Source of the DNA: Henckelia pumila
Lineage: Eukaryota > Streptophyta > Magnoliopsida > Lamiales > Gesneriaceae
Direction of reading: 5' to 3'
DNA length: 64,000 bases
Assembly: GCF_033568475.1 (NCBI RefSeq)
Contig: NC_133122.1
Span: 168,108,130 to 168,172,129 of the forward strand
Within the stretch, counting starts at the first letter, position 1, and every line of letters starts with the position of its first letter. The position numbers and the translations under genes are program-made. Under the pieces are notes generated by a model, which was not told the DNA's origin, searched no databases, and was given only the letters and a program-made list of their open reading frames with translations. Shown here in pieces: positions 1-10,480 of this stretch.

Positions 1-392
1 AAACGTTAACACATTCAACCCTAATCATCCCTTCGATAATTACCACAACGTTAACAAAGCCTAACGGGTAACTTTTTAAAAAATTGGAAACAAAATCCTC
101 ATTAATTTAGGTAATTACTGAAAATCTCACTCTCAAGATTAATTCAATATCAACCCATAAATAACTCCACTACAAATCAATACCACTGTAACATTGTCGA
201 TCACAAAGCAATTCAAATTTTAGCAACTTGGACATTTTTCCAATTTCGTTCATTTTCGAACTTCTAACCCTGAGCAAAATATATTCACAAATTAGGATAA
301 ATGAATGACCGAAGCTATGCCTAAAACATAATGTAATGTGGTTAGATCTACTCAAGAATGCATGCATTGTGTGTGCAACATATTTGTTAAGC
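1..392 (-). other. Element B spacer downstream of RNase H
   Basis: AT-rich, no credible ORF. It resembles, with heavy divergence, the spacer of element A around 5340-5640: shared runs include the stretch around 'ttcacaaa' followed by the 'gtctaagaca'/'gcctaaaaca' ends. In A this spacer lies between the RNase H end and the start of the envelope-like ORF. So B may also have carried that ORF, to the left of this window. Continuity resumes at 1744, right after the solo LTR Y. Confidence 0.6.
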
Positions 393-1743
393 TGTAGTAA
401 CCCGAGTTCTATTTTTCATGTTAGAAAATGACATATAATTTTAAAAGTGTCAAAGCATGATTAAGAAATCATTATTTGGTGAAAATAGGTGAAAAATCAG
501 CTGCAGAACGTTCGAAAATGGTATGGACGGTCTCGGGGGTCTCGGACAGTTCGAAAGCAGCCAAACTAGGAATGACAGCGGGTCGGGTTCGGGGCGGGTT
601 TGGGAAAACCCGAGACCCGCCCCGCCTCCCCTTGGACCCGACCCGCCCCGCCCCGTGAACCCGGCGGGTCCAATCCGGGTTAGACCCGTTGGACCCGCCA
701 AATTTTAGATAATTTAAATTTTATTAAATAAAAAATTTAAATAAGTTAAAAATTAATAAAAAAATCATTAAATTTATTTTTCAAATTTATATTAACAATA
801 TTTAGGACAAAAAATATTCTCACAAGTTAAAATGTATTATTTTTTATTTAATTAATAATTAAAAACTAAAGAAATTTTATAATAATATATTTTTTTATTA
901 AAAATATCATGATATATTAAAATTATTTCAACCCAAAAATATTATAAACTCAAATTATGAATAAAGTATTGATTATTTAATATAAAAATATAATTATATA
1001 TTATTAATATATATATACATATATATTTTATATTTATATATTAATATATATTTTTGGCGGGGCGGGTTCGGACAAACCCGAGACCGGTCCCGGACCCGCA
1101 TATGGACCCGCTTGGCCGGGTCTAGACCCGCTCCGTCGGGCCGAGTTCGATGCGGGGCCAGGTTTAGACCCGACTCATTGCCATCCCTAAGCCAAACCAG
1201 TTCGGAAGAAGCGGAGTAGTTTGGAACTTCCGAACTCAACAGGAACCAGGTGTCAAGGTGGATTGGACAAGTGGCAGTTCGGAGCTTCCGATCCTTGTTC
1301 AAAACTTCCGAACTCACTGGTAGCCTGAAGTGTCAAAATGCTCTCTACACGTGGGAATCATGTGCAGATCGGAGCTTCCAAACCCAGATCGAAACATCCG
1401 ATCCCTGACCTATAAATAGGTGTTCGAACCTCATTTTCAAGTACAAATTCAGAGGGTTTTCGAACCATTAGTCCATATTGGAGTTTTTTGGATTTTATTC
1501 TCGAGGGTCGGGCACTAGCGAAGTGCTATGGGGCTTTGTAGCAGGGGTCACCAGAGGTTTATAGATTAAGATTTTATTTGGTATTTATTGTTATTCGATA
1601 TGGTTGTAATAATTTAAGTTATTTTATGTTGGATTGTAGATTGTTTAAGTATCCACAGTGACTCTGATTTTGGTTTTTCTGTTTAAGCTTAATTGCGTGC
1701 TTAGGTTTCTGATTAGTAGGTGATCACGGTATGGGTCGCTACA
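393..1743 (+). mobile_element. Gypsy solo LTR Y (interrupted by a MITE)
   Basis: Starts TGTAGTAACCC and ends GGGTCGCTACA, near-perfect inverted ends of the kind seen on elements X and W. Flanks are TAAGC (388-392) and TAAAC (1744-1748), a target duplication with one mismatch. No PBS or internal region follows, so this is a solo LTR. A TATA box (CTATAAATAG) lies near 1411. Several degenerate copies of a TTCGGA...TCCGAAC motif sit between about 520 and 1400, upstream of the TATA box. Its native length without the MITE and TSD is about 720 bp, shorter than the LTRs of X. Confidence 0.8.
567..1189. mobile_element. hAT-type MITE with GC-rich arms
   Basis: Perfect 8-bp target duplication AGCCAAAC (559-566 and 1190-1197). 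The terminal inverted repeats begin TAGGAATGACAGCGGGTCGG on the left and TAGGGATGGCAATGAGTCGG when the right end is reverse-complemented. The outer 130-150 bp on each side are packed with GGCGGG/ACCCG motifs. The 350-bp core is nearly pure A/T and contains no transposase. The 8-bp TSD and TAGGG-type tips are those of non-autonomous hAT elements. Open frames read across the GC-rich arms are artefacts. Confidence 0.85.
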
Positions 1744-2076
1744 TAAACACTAGTGTTGGCAACATCTTCCAGCAACACTGTAGTATTCAAAATATTTTGA
1801 TGAAGTTTTCACACTTGCAGAGCCATAAGTTATTAATTTTAGTTCAAAAATGATAGCCTGCATACTAAAAGAACGGTCTTCCTTGGACTCCTTTAGGTAT
1901 CTTTTTCTCATTTTCTTGTGATTTTTATTTTTTTTTTATTTCCATGACATATTGGTCAATGAAATTTTATCAAACTAGACTCTAAATTGCAAAACCACTT
2001 CTCACATGGGACAAGATCATGAAATACACGAACATCCCTCAACTACATCTTGGTTTAGTTAGAGCAAAAATATCAT
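1744..2076 (-). other. Element B spacer between Y and A
   Basis: About 330 bp with no gene. It aligns by eye with 5700-6000 of element A, including the shared stretch around 'cacgaacatccctc' and the GTGTTGGCAACATC motif near 1753. It ends in ATCAT (2072-2076), the target site of element A, whose second copy is at 9762-9766. Confidence 0.65.
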
Positions 2077-2899
2077 TGTAAGAAAATAGGGGTTGCACAT
2101 AAGCAGTTTTTAGGTGCTGTCAGAAGGTGCTGACAATACCTTCAATAACACATCGAGTAATATGCAACGGAAAATAATTAAAGCGTGAATAAAATAAACT
2201 AGCAACCAAATAAATAGACTCAGATTATTAAGCAAGAGTATAAAATATTTTTGCAGCGCCTCAAGGCAAAACTTTCACTAAAAAATAATTCAAAGAGTTT
2301 TACAAACCCTAAAATTAGTGATTATTGTAAAATCAATTTTCTCCAACATGTGAGAAAATAAATCATAAAAACAACTCCTAAAAATTCTATGCAAGATAGA
2401 ATAAATAAAAGAAAGCAAGGAGTTGAAAACCTTGATGCCAAAACTTCGTAGTGAAGAAAACTCTTTGATCTTTGATCTTCAAGTGTTCTTCAATGCATCA
2501 AGCAATCATGACCGATATGAGCTTTAGAAGATCTTCGATTCTTCTCTCAATATACGTACGTGAAGCTATTAGGAAAATCTCACGGTCTCTCTAATTTTCC
2601 GGTCTACTTGTTGCACGTACATCTCCTTAAATAACACAAAAATCCTTCTACAATATGTTTTCTTGTAGGCGTAGGATTCTTTTGATTTGATCATATCAAA
2701 TCTACACAAAATAAAAAAAAGATATACGTTAGATATGATATTATAAATATTATAATAAGCTTAATAATATCTCAAATCTACTTACCTAAGAAAATAAATA
2801 ACTTATATAAAAGTTACTTCATGTCCAAGAAAGAAAAAATATATTAAATAAAATATTTTCAAAAACATGAGAAATTTTAGGAATAAAATATTCCTTTAA
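2077..2899 (-). repeat. 3' LTR of Sirevirus A
   Basis: 823 bp, plus-strand start TGTAAGAAAATAGGGG. Paired with 8940-9761. In the element's sense its first bases are TT instead of the TG seen in the partner, so this LTR tip is mutated. Immediately outside (2900-2915, minus strand) lies the purine-rich GGGAGGGAT tract that would prime plus-strand synthesis. It contains copies of the GGTG(C/T)TG...CAA(C/T)ACC motif near 2113-2151. Confidence 0.9.
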
Positions 2900-3135
2900 A
2901 TCCCTCCCTTTTTACCTTTCTGGACAAAACACATTTAATTCAAAAACAAATCAATTTAACTCCTCCTTAATCAAAACTCCACCTGAATACTAAAACAGAT
3001 TCTCCCCCTAAGTGTAAGTAGAGGTGTTGTTATGAGATGTTGGCAACATCTAGCTACAACACTTCAGATCAATAAGCAAATGTAAAAGGAGAAACAAAAA
3101 AAATATCAGATCTAACACACAAAAATCAGCTTTGA

Positions 3136-5186
3136 TTAGGAGAGCAAAAACAACTTAGCAAAAAATAAAAAATGAAACCAAACAAAAACAAAACAAAAAC
3201 TGATTGCTCTCAGATGAGCCATTATCATCAGCAACATCTTTTTCATCAGCACCACCACTATCTTCTCCCCCTTTTTTCCAGAAAGGCCAGCTCCACTTAG
3301 CAGATTCTCATAGTGAGCCTTCAGCCCTTCATAATAGGCAAGATCTGCTTTGGCTTGAGTTATAAATTCAGCATGCAGAAGTTGAGGTTCTATAAAAGTA
3401 GTATCCACGGATTGAGAGTTGGAGGGTGGAACAAACACTCCAGTAGTAGAAGCAAGGAAGGTGTTAGCAACATCTGCCATAACACCTTCGACAGCACCTG
3501 TCTCGGACCATGGAAGGTCCAGCTTCCTATGTCCTCGTAGCAACGCAGGAGCAATCTTCAACATTTCTGCAGGCTCAGTGAGCAGCTCATTATCATCCTT
3601 CTCAATTTCTTGAGATAGGATCATCGAATAGATCAAGGATGGATATGGTAGCTTCAAAGTTGGCTGTGCGCAGTCTGCAAAGGCCATGACTGTGTAGAAC
3701 ACCAATAGGCCTTAATTAAAAGCAACCCCTGTTCCAATAGCATACAAGATAGGCGCTTGATGCTTGGTAACCACCGTGAAATTCCCGGAAGGAGTCCAGG
3801 TCTTCAACACTATTTTGTGCAGAACAGAATATAAGGAGGTGAGCTTGGCAGCAGCTAGCTTATTTGGATGAGCTGGGAAGCTTGTGGCACGTCCACCTGT
3901 AATGACAGAGGTCATTGAATCTAGAGTAGGTAGAACACCATCATCACTTGCCGGAGTATTGAGAAAGCCATTTATCACAACAGGACTGAAAGAGAAAAGC
4001 TGTCCTCGCACGTATACTCTTCCATATTTGACATATCTAGGATCCTTCACAGCTTCAATAAGATTGCAATAAAACTCCCACACTAGTTCCCTGCAGTACG
4101 GACCGGCAGTAGTGACGGTCGCAAGCAAATTTCTCACCTCAAAGAATCTGACCATATTATGAGCTACATAACTCTCCACAACAATATTGTGTTCCTCAAG
4201 GAACTCACGGGCAGCATACTTATCCCAGCAATCTGCAACATCCTTTGTATAAAAAGAAGAGGAGTAAGACTCATTTACCCGATAGTCTTCACCCAAGGTG
4301 TTGTCCAGGGTGTCGAAAACACCTTCCTCAGCATCTTCTTCTTCTTCTTCTTCCTCAGAGTCATCAGAATCTGACTCTTCTTCCAAGTCTTTCTAAGAAT
4401 CTGAGCCTTCACTCGAATCAGTGCTGGAACTATCAGAGGAGTGAGGACGTTATCAGCAAATTCCTTAAGCATCTCCTCGTTTGGCTCTTCATCAGATTCA
4501 TTAGCAGGCACGGCTGCTTTCTTACCCTTTGATTTCTTCATCTTAGCCATAAACTTGGTTATTGAAGTTTTTTCATCATCAGAAAACACAAGAGGAGAAA
4601 CTGTGGAGGTCTCTTCAACAGCAGGCACAGGCGCATATATATCTTTATCAGCAACAACAAGTGGAGTTTCTGACCCTGTGGATTCATCATCTGAAAAGGA
4701 ATCTTCCTTTGATTGTTCCTCATATTCAAAAGGAACGGGAATGGTTGGAACAGATGGTTCCATTGCAATAGCTTTGCCCCTTTTTCAATGCACCAGCTTG
4801 TAATCTTCATCATCGCTTGCATCACCAGAGGAGTACTCTGTATCTACCAGTGAAGGTCTTGAGGGTTGTTCTTTCCCACGAAATCTCTTTGAGGTGGTGT
4901 AGTCAGGATTGTATCCGGCTTGACGCTTGGATCAGCGAGTCAAGGGTTTCGGAGGAAACACCTTGTTGACTACTGACATATCTGGCATGTTTTCCACATC
5001 AATTTCATTACCTGGCTCTCTTGGAGCGATAGAGTCCAGGGGCACAGGCTCCTCAGCGACTGAAATTAGGGCTTGCTGCTCATTCACGGGGTGTGGTGAT
5101 GGAGGTGTTGTAACACCTTTATCTGCATCCCCAAAAAATCCCATCTCAGTGCAGATGTCTTGAGGATCAAAGTCCTTTCCTGCCAT
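3136..5186 (-). pseudogene. Sirevirus A ORF3 (envelope-like / putative plant transposon protein)
   Basis: ORF beginning at the ATG at 5186 (protein start MAGKDFDP). It is followed by an acidic, Ser/Glu-rich region with a run of Glu, then a folded-looking domain at about 4250-3720 containing REFLEEHNIVVESYV, RELVWEFYCNL and VYVRGQLFSFSP. That domain resembles the 'putative plant transposon protein' domain found in the third ORF of Sireviruses. A C-terminal part (3705-3136) lies in another frame. The frame is broken by stops after KPLTR (about 4932) and near 4800 and 4390, and by frameshifts near 4280-4390 and 3705-3712. The role of this ORF in plants is not established; it is called envelope-like by position, not by shown function. 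Confidence 0.7.
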
Positions 5187-6203
5187 TAAAATTTTCGAGA
5201 GTGAAAGTTCGAGAGAAAATTTAGGGCAATTGATAAATAGGGGCGAAGAGAATGAAGAGAACACGAAGGATAAAGCAAGGAAATAATGAATTTCCACAAA
5301 CAGATAAACACTCTATTATAACTCACAATTTTTTTCTACTCTCACTCGAATTAATAGTAGGCCCCAACGATAACAAAGACTCCCTCAACGGTAATAATTC
5401 AAAATGGTAACTAATCCGATTTAAATTAGGCAATAATCTCGGTCCAAATATTTCTCCAAATATTTCCAAATTAAACTCCTCATTGAAATATAACACCACT
5501 GAAACAAAATCCAATCACATTCAAATTCAAAAACTTCTGTGGATAGGGCAAAAATCAAAATTTTGTTCGATCAGAATTTCTAACCTTTCAGCCAAAAATA
5601 TTCACAAAAAAAAATGCATGTCCTAATTATGTCTAAGACAGAATGTGACATAAAAATAAATCAATAATATGCAAAAATAAATGTTGAAAAATGAGGTGTT
5701 TTTCACGATGTTAGCAATATCTTCCAGCAACACTTCAGGATTCAGAAAAAATTTTGTTATCCATTTCATTATTACAGAAGTGGTAGTCTGCACACTAAAG
5801 GAAACGATCTTCAATGGACCTCTTTAGGTAGATTTTTTCTTTTGCTTCTGGTTTTCAATCAAATTTGATGATTGAATCAATTAATGTTTAACTTTTTTGT
5901 TCATTTGAGTTTCTGAATTTGCGAAGTCACTTTTTATTTGGGACATGATCATGGAATACACGAACATCCCTCCACTACTTCATGACTTAGTCAGAACTCT
6001 TCTTTAATTAATCCATATTAAACTGTAAAATATTTTGCAAAGAATCATGAGTGAAAACCAATCAATGGTTACAAGGTATGAAACACTTCCCAAAACAGAA
6101 TGAATGCATGAATGCAATATGCCTAAGATCCTAACAATGCACATGCATGAAAAGGTGTTGTCACAGGGTGTTGGCAACACTCCAGAAAACATTTTTGTTC
6201 TGT
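5187..6203 (-). other. Sirevirus A spacer between RNase H and ORF3
   Basis: About 1 kb without a credible gene. Recurrent GGTGTT/CAACACT motif copies lie near 5696-5745 and 6153-6185. The stretch is shared, diverged, with element B pieces at 1-392, 1744-2076 and 9767-9944, so it is a conserved non-coding part of the family. Long intergenic and leader regions are usual in Sireviruses. Confidence 0.6.
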
Positions 6204-7805
6204 CTATAATGCACATATGCTAAGAGACTTCCTTAGATGGGAGAATCTCTCAAAATCCAAAGATTTTGTAAATATATCAGCTAATTGGTTATTTATTCCA
6301 ACAAACTCAATTAAGACCATGCTTTTCTCGATCAAATCTCGAATGAAGTGATGTCTAATGTCAATGTGTTTGGTTCGAGAGTGTTGTACTGGATTTTTGG
6401 ATATATCAATGGCATTAAAATTATCACAGTACACAATAGGAGTTTCACTTTTAATTCCATAATCATTATTCATCCATAGGAGTTGTTAGCAACAACTACC
6501 TACAGCAACATATTCAGACTCAGCAGTAGAAAGTGAGACATAGTTTTGTTTCTTAATATACCAAGACACTAGGTTATTCCCCAAGTAAAAACATCCTTCC
6601 GAAGTACTTTTTCTCTCATCTAAATCCCCAGCCCAATCAGCATCACTAAATCCTACCAAACTTGAATTGGTTTCTTTAGTGTACCACAAACCCAAATTCA
6701 AAGTACCTGCCACATATTTCAATATACGTTTTACGGCCTTCAAGTGAGTAAATTTTGGGTTAGACTGGTATCTAGCACACAAACAAATACTATACATGAT
6801 ATCAGGTCTAGTAGCACTCAGATACAAAATAATACCAATCATGCTTTTGTAGAGGGTGTTGTCAATACCTTCGACAACATCCTCCCTAGACAGTTTTTCA
6901 TTAGACCCCATAAGTGTACACATGTGTTTAATGTTATCATTCAGAAATTTTTTCTCCAAATTTTTTGCATACTTGCTTTGACACAAAAATATACCATCAT
7001 GCATTTGTTTCACTTGCAATCCCAAGAAATAATTTAACTCACCAAACATACTCATCTCAAATGTAGAAGGCATGCACTTCACAAAATTATCAACAAGTTT
7101 ATCATTTGATGCACAAAAGATTATATCATCTACATAAATTTGGAAAATTAAGATATTACCTTGAAACTTTTGCACAAATAAAGTCTTATCAACTTCACCT
7201 CTTTTAAATCCTATATTGAGCAAGTACTCGGTTAATCTTCCATACCATGCACGTGGTGCTTGTTTAAATCCATACAATGCTTTTTTCAACTTATACACAT
7301 AATCAAGATGACTAGGATCTTAAAAACCCATAGGTTGTTTCACATAAACTTTCTCATTCAAAATCCCATTTAAAAAGACACTTTTTACATTCATTTGAAA
7401 AAGTTTCATTCCCATGTAACATGAAATAGCAAGCAAAAGTCAGACTGACTCAATGCGGGCTACAGGAGCAAAGGTTTCATCAAAATCCACCCCCTCAACC
7501 TGTGTATACCCTTGAGCTACCAACCTAGCTTTATTTCTAATGATGTTTCCCGACTCATCAGTTTTATTTTTGAAAATCCATTTAGTTCCTATAACATTGC
7601 CATGAGCAGGACACGGTACTAAGTACCAAACATCATTCCTAACAAATTATTCTAACTCTTCATGCATAGCATTGACCCAAAATTCATCTTTTAAAGCTTC
7701 TTCAACTTTTTTGGGTTCAATGTTTGACACGAAACAAGAAAATCTTACCTGATAATACGTAGAGCTCATGCACATTAGACCTGCCATTTTTCTGTAGTCC
7801 ACCTT
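6204..7805 (-). pseudogene. Sirevirus A reverse transcriptase and RNase H
   Basis: Copia-type pol remnant. From the 5' side: [66 protein letters not shown] (second catalytic Asp pair intact), then RNase H with DADWAGDLDERKSTS and LSTAESEYVA, ending ADIFTKSLDFERF. The RT motif normally QMDVKSAFLNG reads QMNVKSVFLNG here, so the first catalytic aspartate is lost. Stops interrupt it after ARIESV (about 7455, a probable CGA to TGA change), at about 7320, and near 6480. No integrase precedes it. Confidence 0.9.
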
Positions 7806-8866
7806 CTATTTCATTCGAGTTTGCAAGTCACCATGCACATCTCCAATTACTTGTGAGATTGGATGATTCTTCTGAATTCTACTTGGAATATTCTTTCCAG
7901 CTTCGTTTACCTCACTGTCCTCATCAGTATTCTCATCAGTAGGCTTTTCAACTTTTGTTTCTGGAATTTCTTCAAGAGGTTTTGTCGGAGGTGTTGTAAC
8001 ACCTTGGATGTTCTCAATAAATTTTACCGGAGGTGTTGTTTTTGAATTCTGCTTGGAATATTCTTTCCAGCTTCTTAGATATTCATTAAAATTTTTAGTC
8101 ATCAATGAAATAGTATCTTCTCCTAGATCAGATTGAAGAACATTTTGACAAAATTGAACATACTCCTCATATGTTTCATCAGAAGTTTGCAGGGTAATTG
8201 TCTTCCCTTTATCCTTCTTTTGTGCAGTGTTATTCATCTCAAACACTTGAGGTATACTTATCAGTTCTGTCAGCTTCATCTTTGATGTATCCTTGACCTC
8301 TTCAAGTGCCCAAATTTTACCATTGAATCTCTCAGGTAGTGACCGAAGGACTTTATTCACAAGTCTTTCATTTGCAATTGGTTCTCCAAGAATGAATGCT
8401 TCAGTAATCAGCTCTCAAAGACGTTGATCATACTCAGAAATTGTTTCATCTTCACTCATGCGAAGATTCTCAAACTTTGAATTGAGTAACCTCATCCTTG
8501 TTCTCTTGACACTTTCAGACCCTTCACAAGGCTCCTGTAAATATCTCAAGCATCCTTGGCTACAACACAGTCCGCAATAAGGCCAAACTTCCTCATGTCT
8601 ACACTGGAAAATATGGCATTGATGGCCTTAGCATTAAAGCTAGAAAGTTGTGTCTCCTCGGTTGTCCATGCAGTTTCAGGCTTTATGAAATAGTCACCAT
8701 CTTTGTCCACGAGTTTTGGAGCAGTCCATCATGTAAGAATGCTTTGCCATGCATGTTCATCAATAGCTTTTATGCTAAATCGCATCCTTGTCTTCCATAG
8801 AGGATAATTCTGGCCATCAAGAACCGGAGGCTTCAAAAATTAATTTGTAGTATTAGATGAGTCCAT
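7806..8866 (-). pseudogene. Sirevirus A gag fused to the pre-RT region
   Basis: Start ATG at 8866 (MDSSNTTN). The capsid-like part includes VLDGQNYPLWKTRM, NAKAINAIFSSVD and RLVNKVLRSLPERF. The frame has several stops between 8866 and 8360; the open part runs 8360-7806. Instead of a zinc knuckle, protease and integrase, the protein passes through Pro/Thr/Glu-rich sequence into PSRIQKNHPISQVIGD, which in intact Copia polyproteins lies just before the RT. This marks a large internal deletion. Two Thr-Thr-Pro-Pro segments coincide with the GGTGTTG motif on the DNA. Confidence 0.8.
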
Positions 8867-8939
8867 TCTATTTCCTGTAATAAAATAAACAAACCAGGAT
8901 CAGTTCTTAGTGTATCAAGAATATGGCTCTGATGCCACT

Positions 8940-9761
8940 TGTAAGGAAATAGGGGTTGCACATAAGCAGTTTTTAGGTGTTGTCACAAGGTGCTGACAAC
9001 ACCTTCAATAACACCTCGAGTAATATGCAACGGAAAATAATTAAATCATGAATAAAATAAACTAGCAACCAAATAAATAGACTCAGATTATTAAGCAAAA
9101 GTATAAAATACTCTTGCAGCACCTCAGGGCAAAACTTTCACTAGAAAATAATTCAAAGAGTTTTGCAAATCCTAAAACTAGTGATTATTGTAAAATCAAT
9201 TTTCTCCAACATGTGAGAAAATAAATCATAAAAACAACTCCTAAAAATTCTATGCAAGATAGAATAAATAAAAGAAAGCAAGGAGTTGAAAAAATTGATC
9301 CCAAAACTTCATAGTGACGAAAACTCTTTGATCTTTGATCTTCAAGTGTTCTTCAACGCATCAAGCAATCATGACCGATATGAGCTTTAGAAGATCTTCG
9401 TTTCTTCTATAAATATACTTACGTGAAGCTCTTAGAAAAATGTCACGGTCTCTCTAATTTTCCGGTCTACTTGTTGCACGTACATCTCCTTAAATAACAC
9501 AAGAAACCTTCTTCAATAAGTTTCCTTGTAGGCGTAGGATTATTTTGATTTGATCATATAAAATCTACACAAAATAAAGAAATATATACGTTAGATATGA
9601 TATGATATATATTATAATAAGCTTAATAATATCTCAAATCTACTTACCTAAGAAAATAAATAACTTATATAAAAGTTACTTCATGTCCAAGAAAGACAAA
9701 AGATATTAAATAAAATCTTTTCAAAAACTTGAGAAATTTTAGGAATAAAATATTCCTTTCA
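8940..9761 (-). repeat. 5' LTR of Sirevirus A with adjacent PBS
   Basis: 822 bp, plus-strand TGTAAGGAAAT...TTCCTTTCA, so the element reads TGAAAGGAA...TTCCTTACA. The PBS on the minus strand is TGGCATCAGAGCC (8925-8937), two bases from the LTR end, matching the 3' end of initiator tRNA-Met as usual for Copia elements. The LTR is followed directly by the second copy of ATCAT. The GGTGTTGTC...GACAACACC motif lies at about 8973-9012. Confidence 0.92.
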
Positions 9762-9944
9762 ATCATGACAAGTGTTTTCTAAAATAACCTTTGCAGAACA
9801 CTACAACATGCTGGTTAATGTCAACAAACAGTGCAAAACATAGGACAAAATGAAAATGCAGAATGTGTATAGTCCTAAAAATGCACATGCATGTTTGGTG
9901 TTGTCCTTCCGTGTTGGCAACACTTGGGGACAACACCGTGAGAA
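9762..9944 (-). other. Element B post-RNase H spacer
   Basis: Continuation of element B to the right of element A, beginning with the ATCAT target site. It matches the region just beyond the RNase H end in element A (around 6030-6200), including the paired GTGTTGTCC...GTGTTGGCAACACT...GACAACACC motif at 9896-9937. Confidence 0.65.
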
Positions 9945-10480
9945 CACATGCTGAGAGACTTTCTTAGGCTGAAGAATCTCTCAAGGTCTAATGCTTTTGT
10001 GAATATATCGGCCAGTTGGTTATTGGTTCCAAAAAGCTCCATACGGATCATGTCTTTCTCAACTAAATCTCGAATAATGTGATGTCTTATGTCAATGTAT
10101 TTTGTTCGAGAGTGTTTTAGTAGTTTTTGATATATCAATTGCGCTTGATTTGTCACAGTACACAGTTGGAATCTCACTCTTAAGACCATAGTCATCTAAC
10201 ATTTGATTCATCCACAAGAGTTGTGAACAACAACTTCCGGCTGCTACATATTCAGATTCAGCAGTGGAAAGAGACACACAATTATGCTTTCTACTATACC
10301 ATGACACCAAGTTGTTACCCAAGTAGAAACAACCACCTGTGGTGCTTTTTCTCTCATCAATATCTCCTTCCCAATTTGCATCACTATAGCCTATCAAATT
10401 AGTGTTGGTTTGTTGAATCTCGGTTCTATCGTGCCCGGAAACGCAGCGAAGGTTTAAAAGTTTTATGTAAAAACCGAGCA
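9945..10480 (-). pseudogene. Element B RNase H
   Basis: Copia RNase H fragment: NTNLIGYSDANWEGDIDERKSTTGGCFYLG, LSTAESEYVAAGSCCSQLLWM, VYCDKSSAIDISK, then HIIRDLVEKDMIRMELFGTNNQLADIFTKALDLERF in a shifted frame (frameshift near 10130). Very similar to the RNase H of element A. The upstream side does not run into RT; it joins protease sequence through a short unrelated stretch (about 10400-10480), so RT and integrase have been deleted. Confidence 0.85.

Larger units (their letters stand above)
2077..9761 (-). mobile_element. Sirevirus-like Copia element A with envelope-like ORF3
   Basis: Complete LTR to LTR: LTRs at 2077-2899 and 8940-9761, target duplication ATCAT on both sides (2072-2076, 9762-9766), PBS at 8925-8937 complementary to initiator tRNA-Met, and a purine tract on the minus strand at about 2900-2915. 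Order in its own sense: gag, RT, RNase H, spacer, ORF3. A third ORF after pol is characteristic of some Sireviruses (SIRE1 type). The gag runs straight into the region just upstream of RT, so the zinc knuckle, protease and integrase are gone. The element cannot be autonomous. LTR divergence by eye is several percent (roughly 50 differences), clearly older than element D. Confidence 0.9.

Noticed and set aside
450..708. Overlapping Gly/Pro/Arg-rich ORFs on both strands
   Set aside because: They lie across the GC-rich inverted arm of the hAT-type MITE; repeated ACCCG units open several frames at once.
3136..5186. A true viral envelope gene
   Set aside because: No signal peptide, fusion peptide or transmembrane segment is evident; the label envelope-like rests only on position after pol.
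2077..9761. CRISPR-like or tandem gene array suggested by recurrent GTGTTG motifs
   Set aside because: Plant nuclear DNA, irregular spacing, no spacers of constant length; treated as a dispersed motif in a retrotransposon family.
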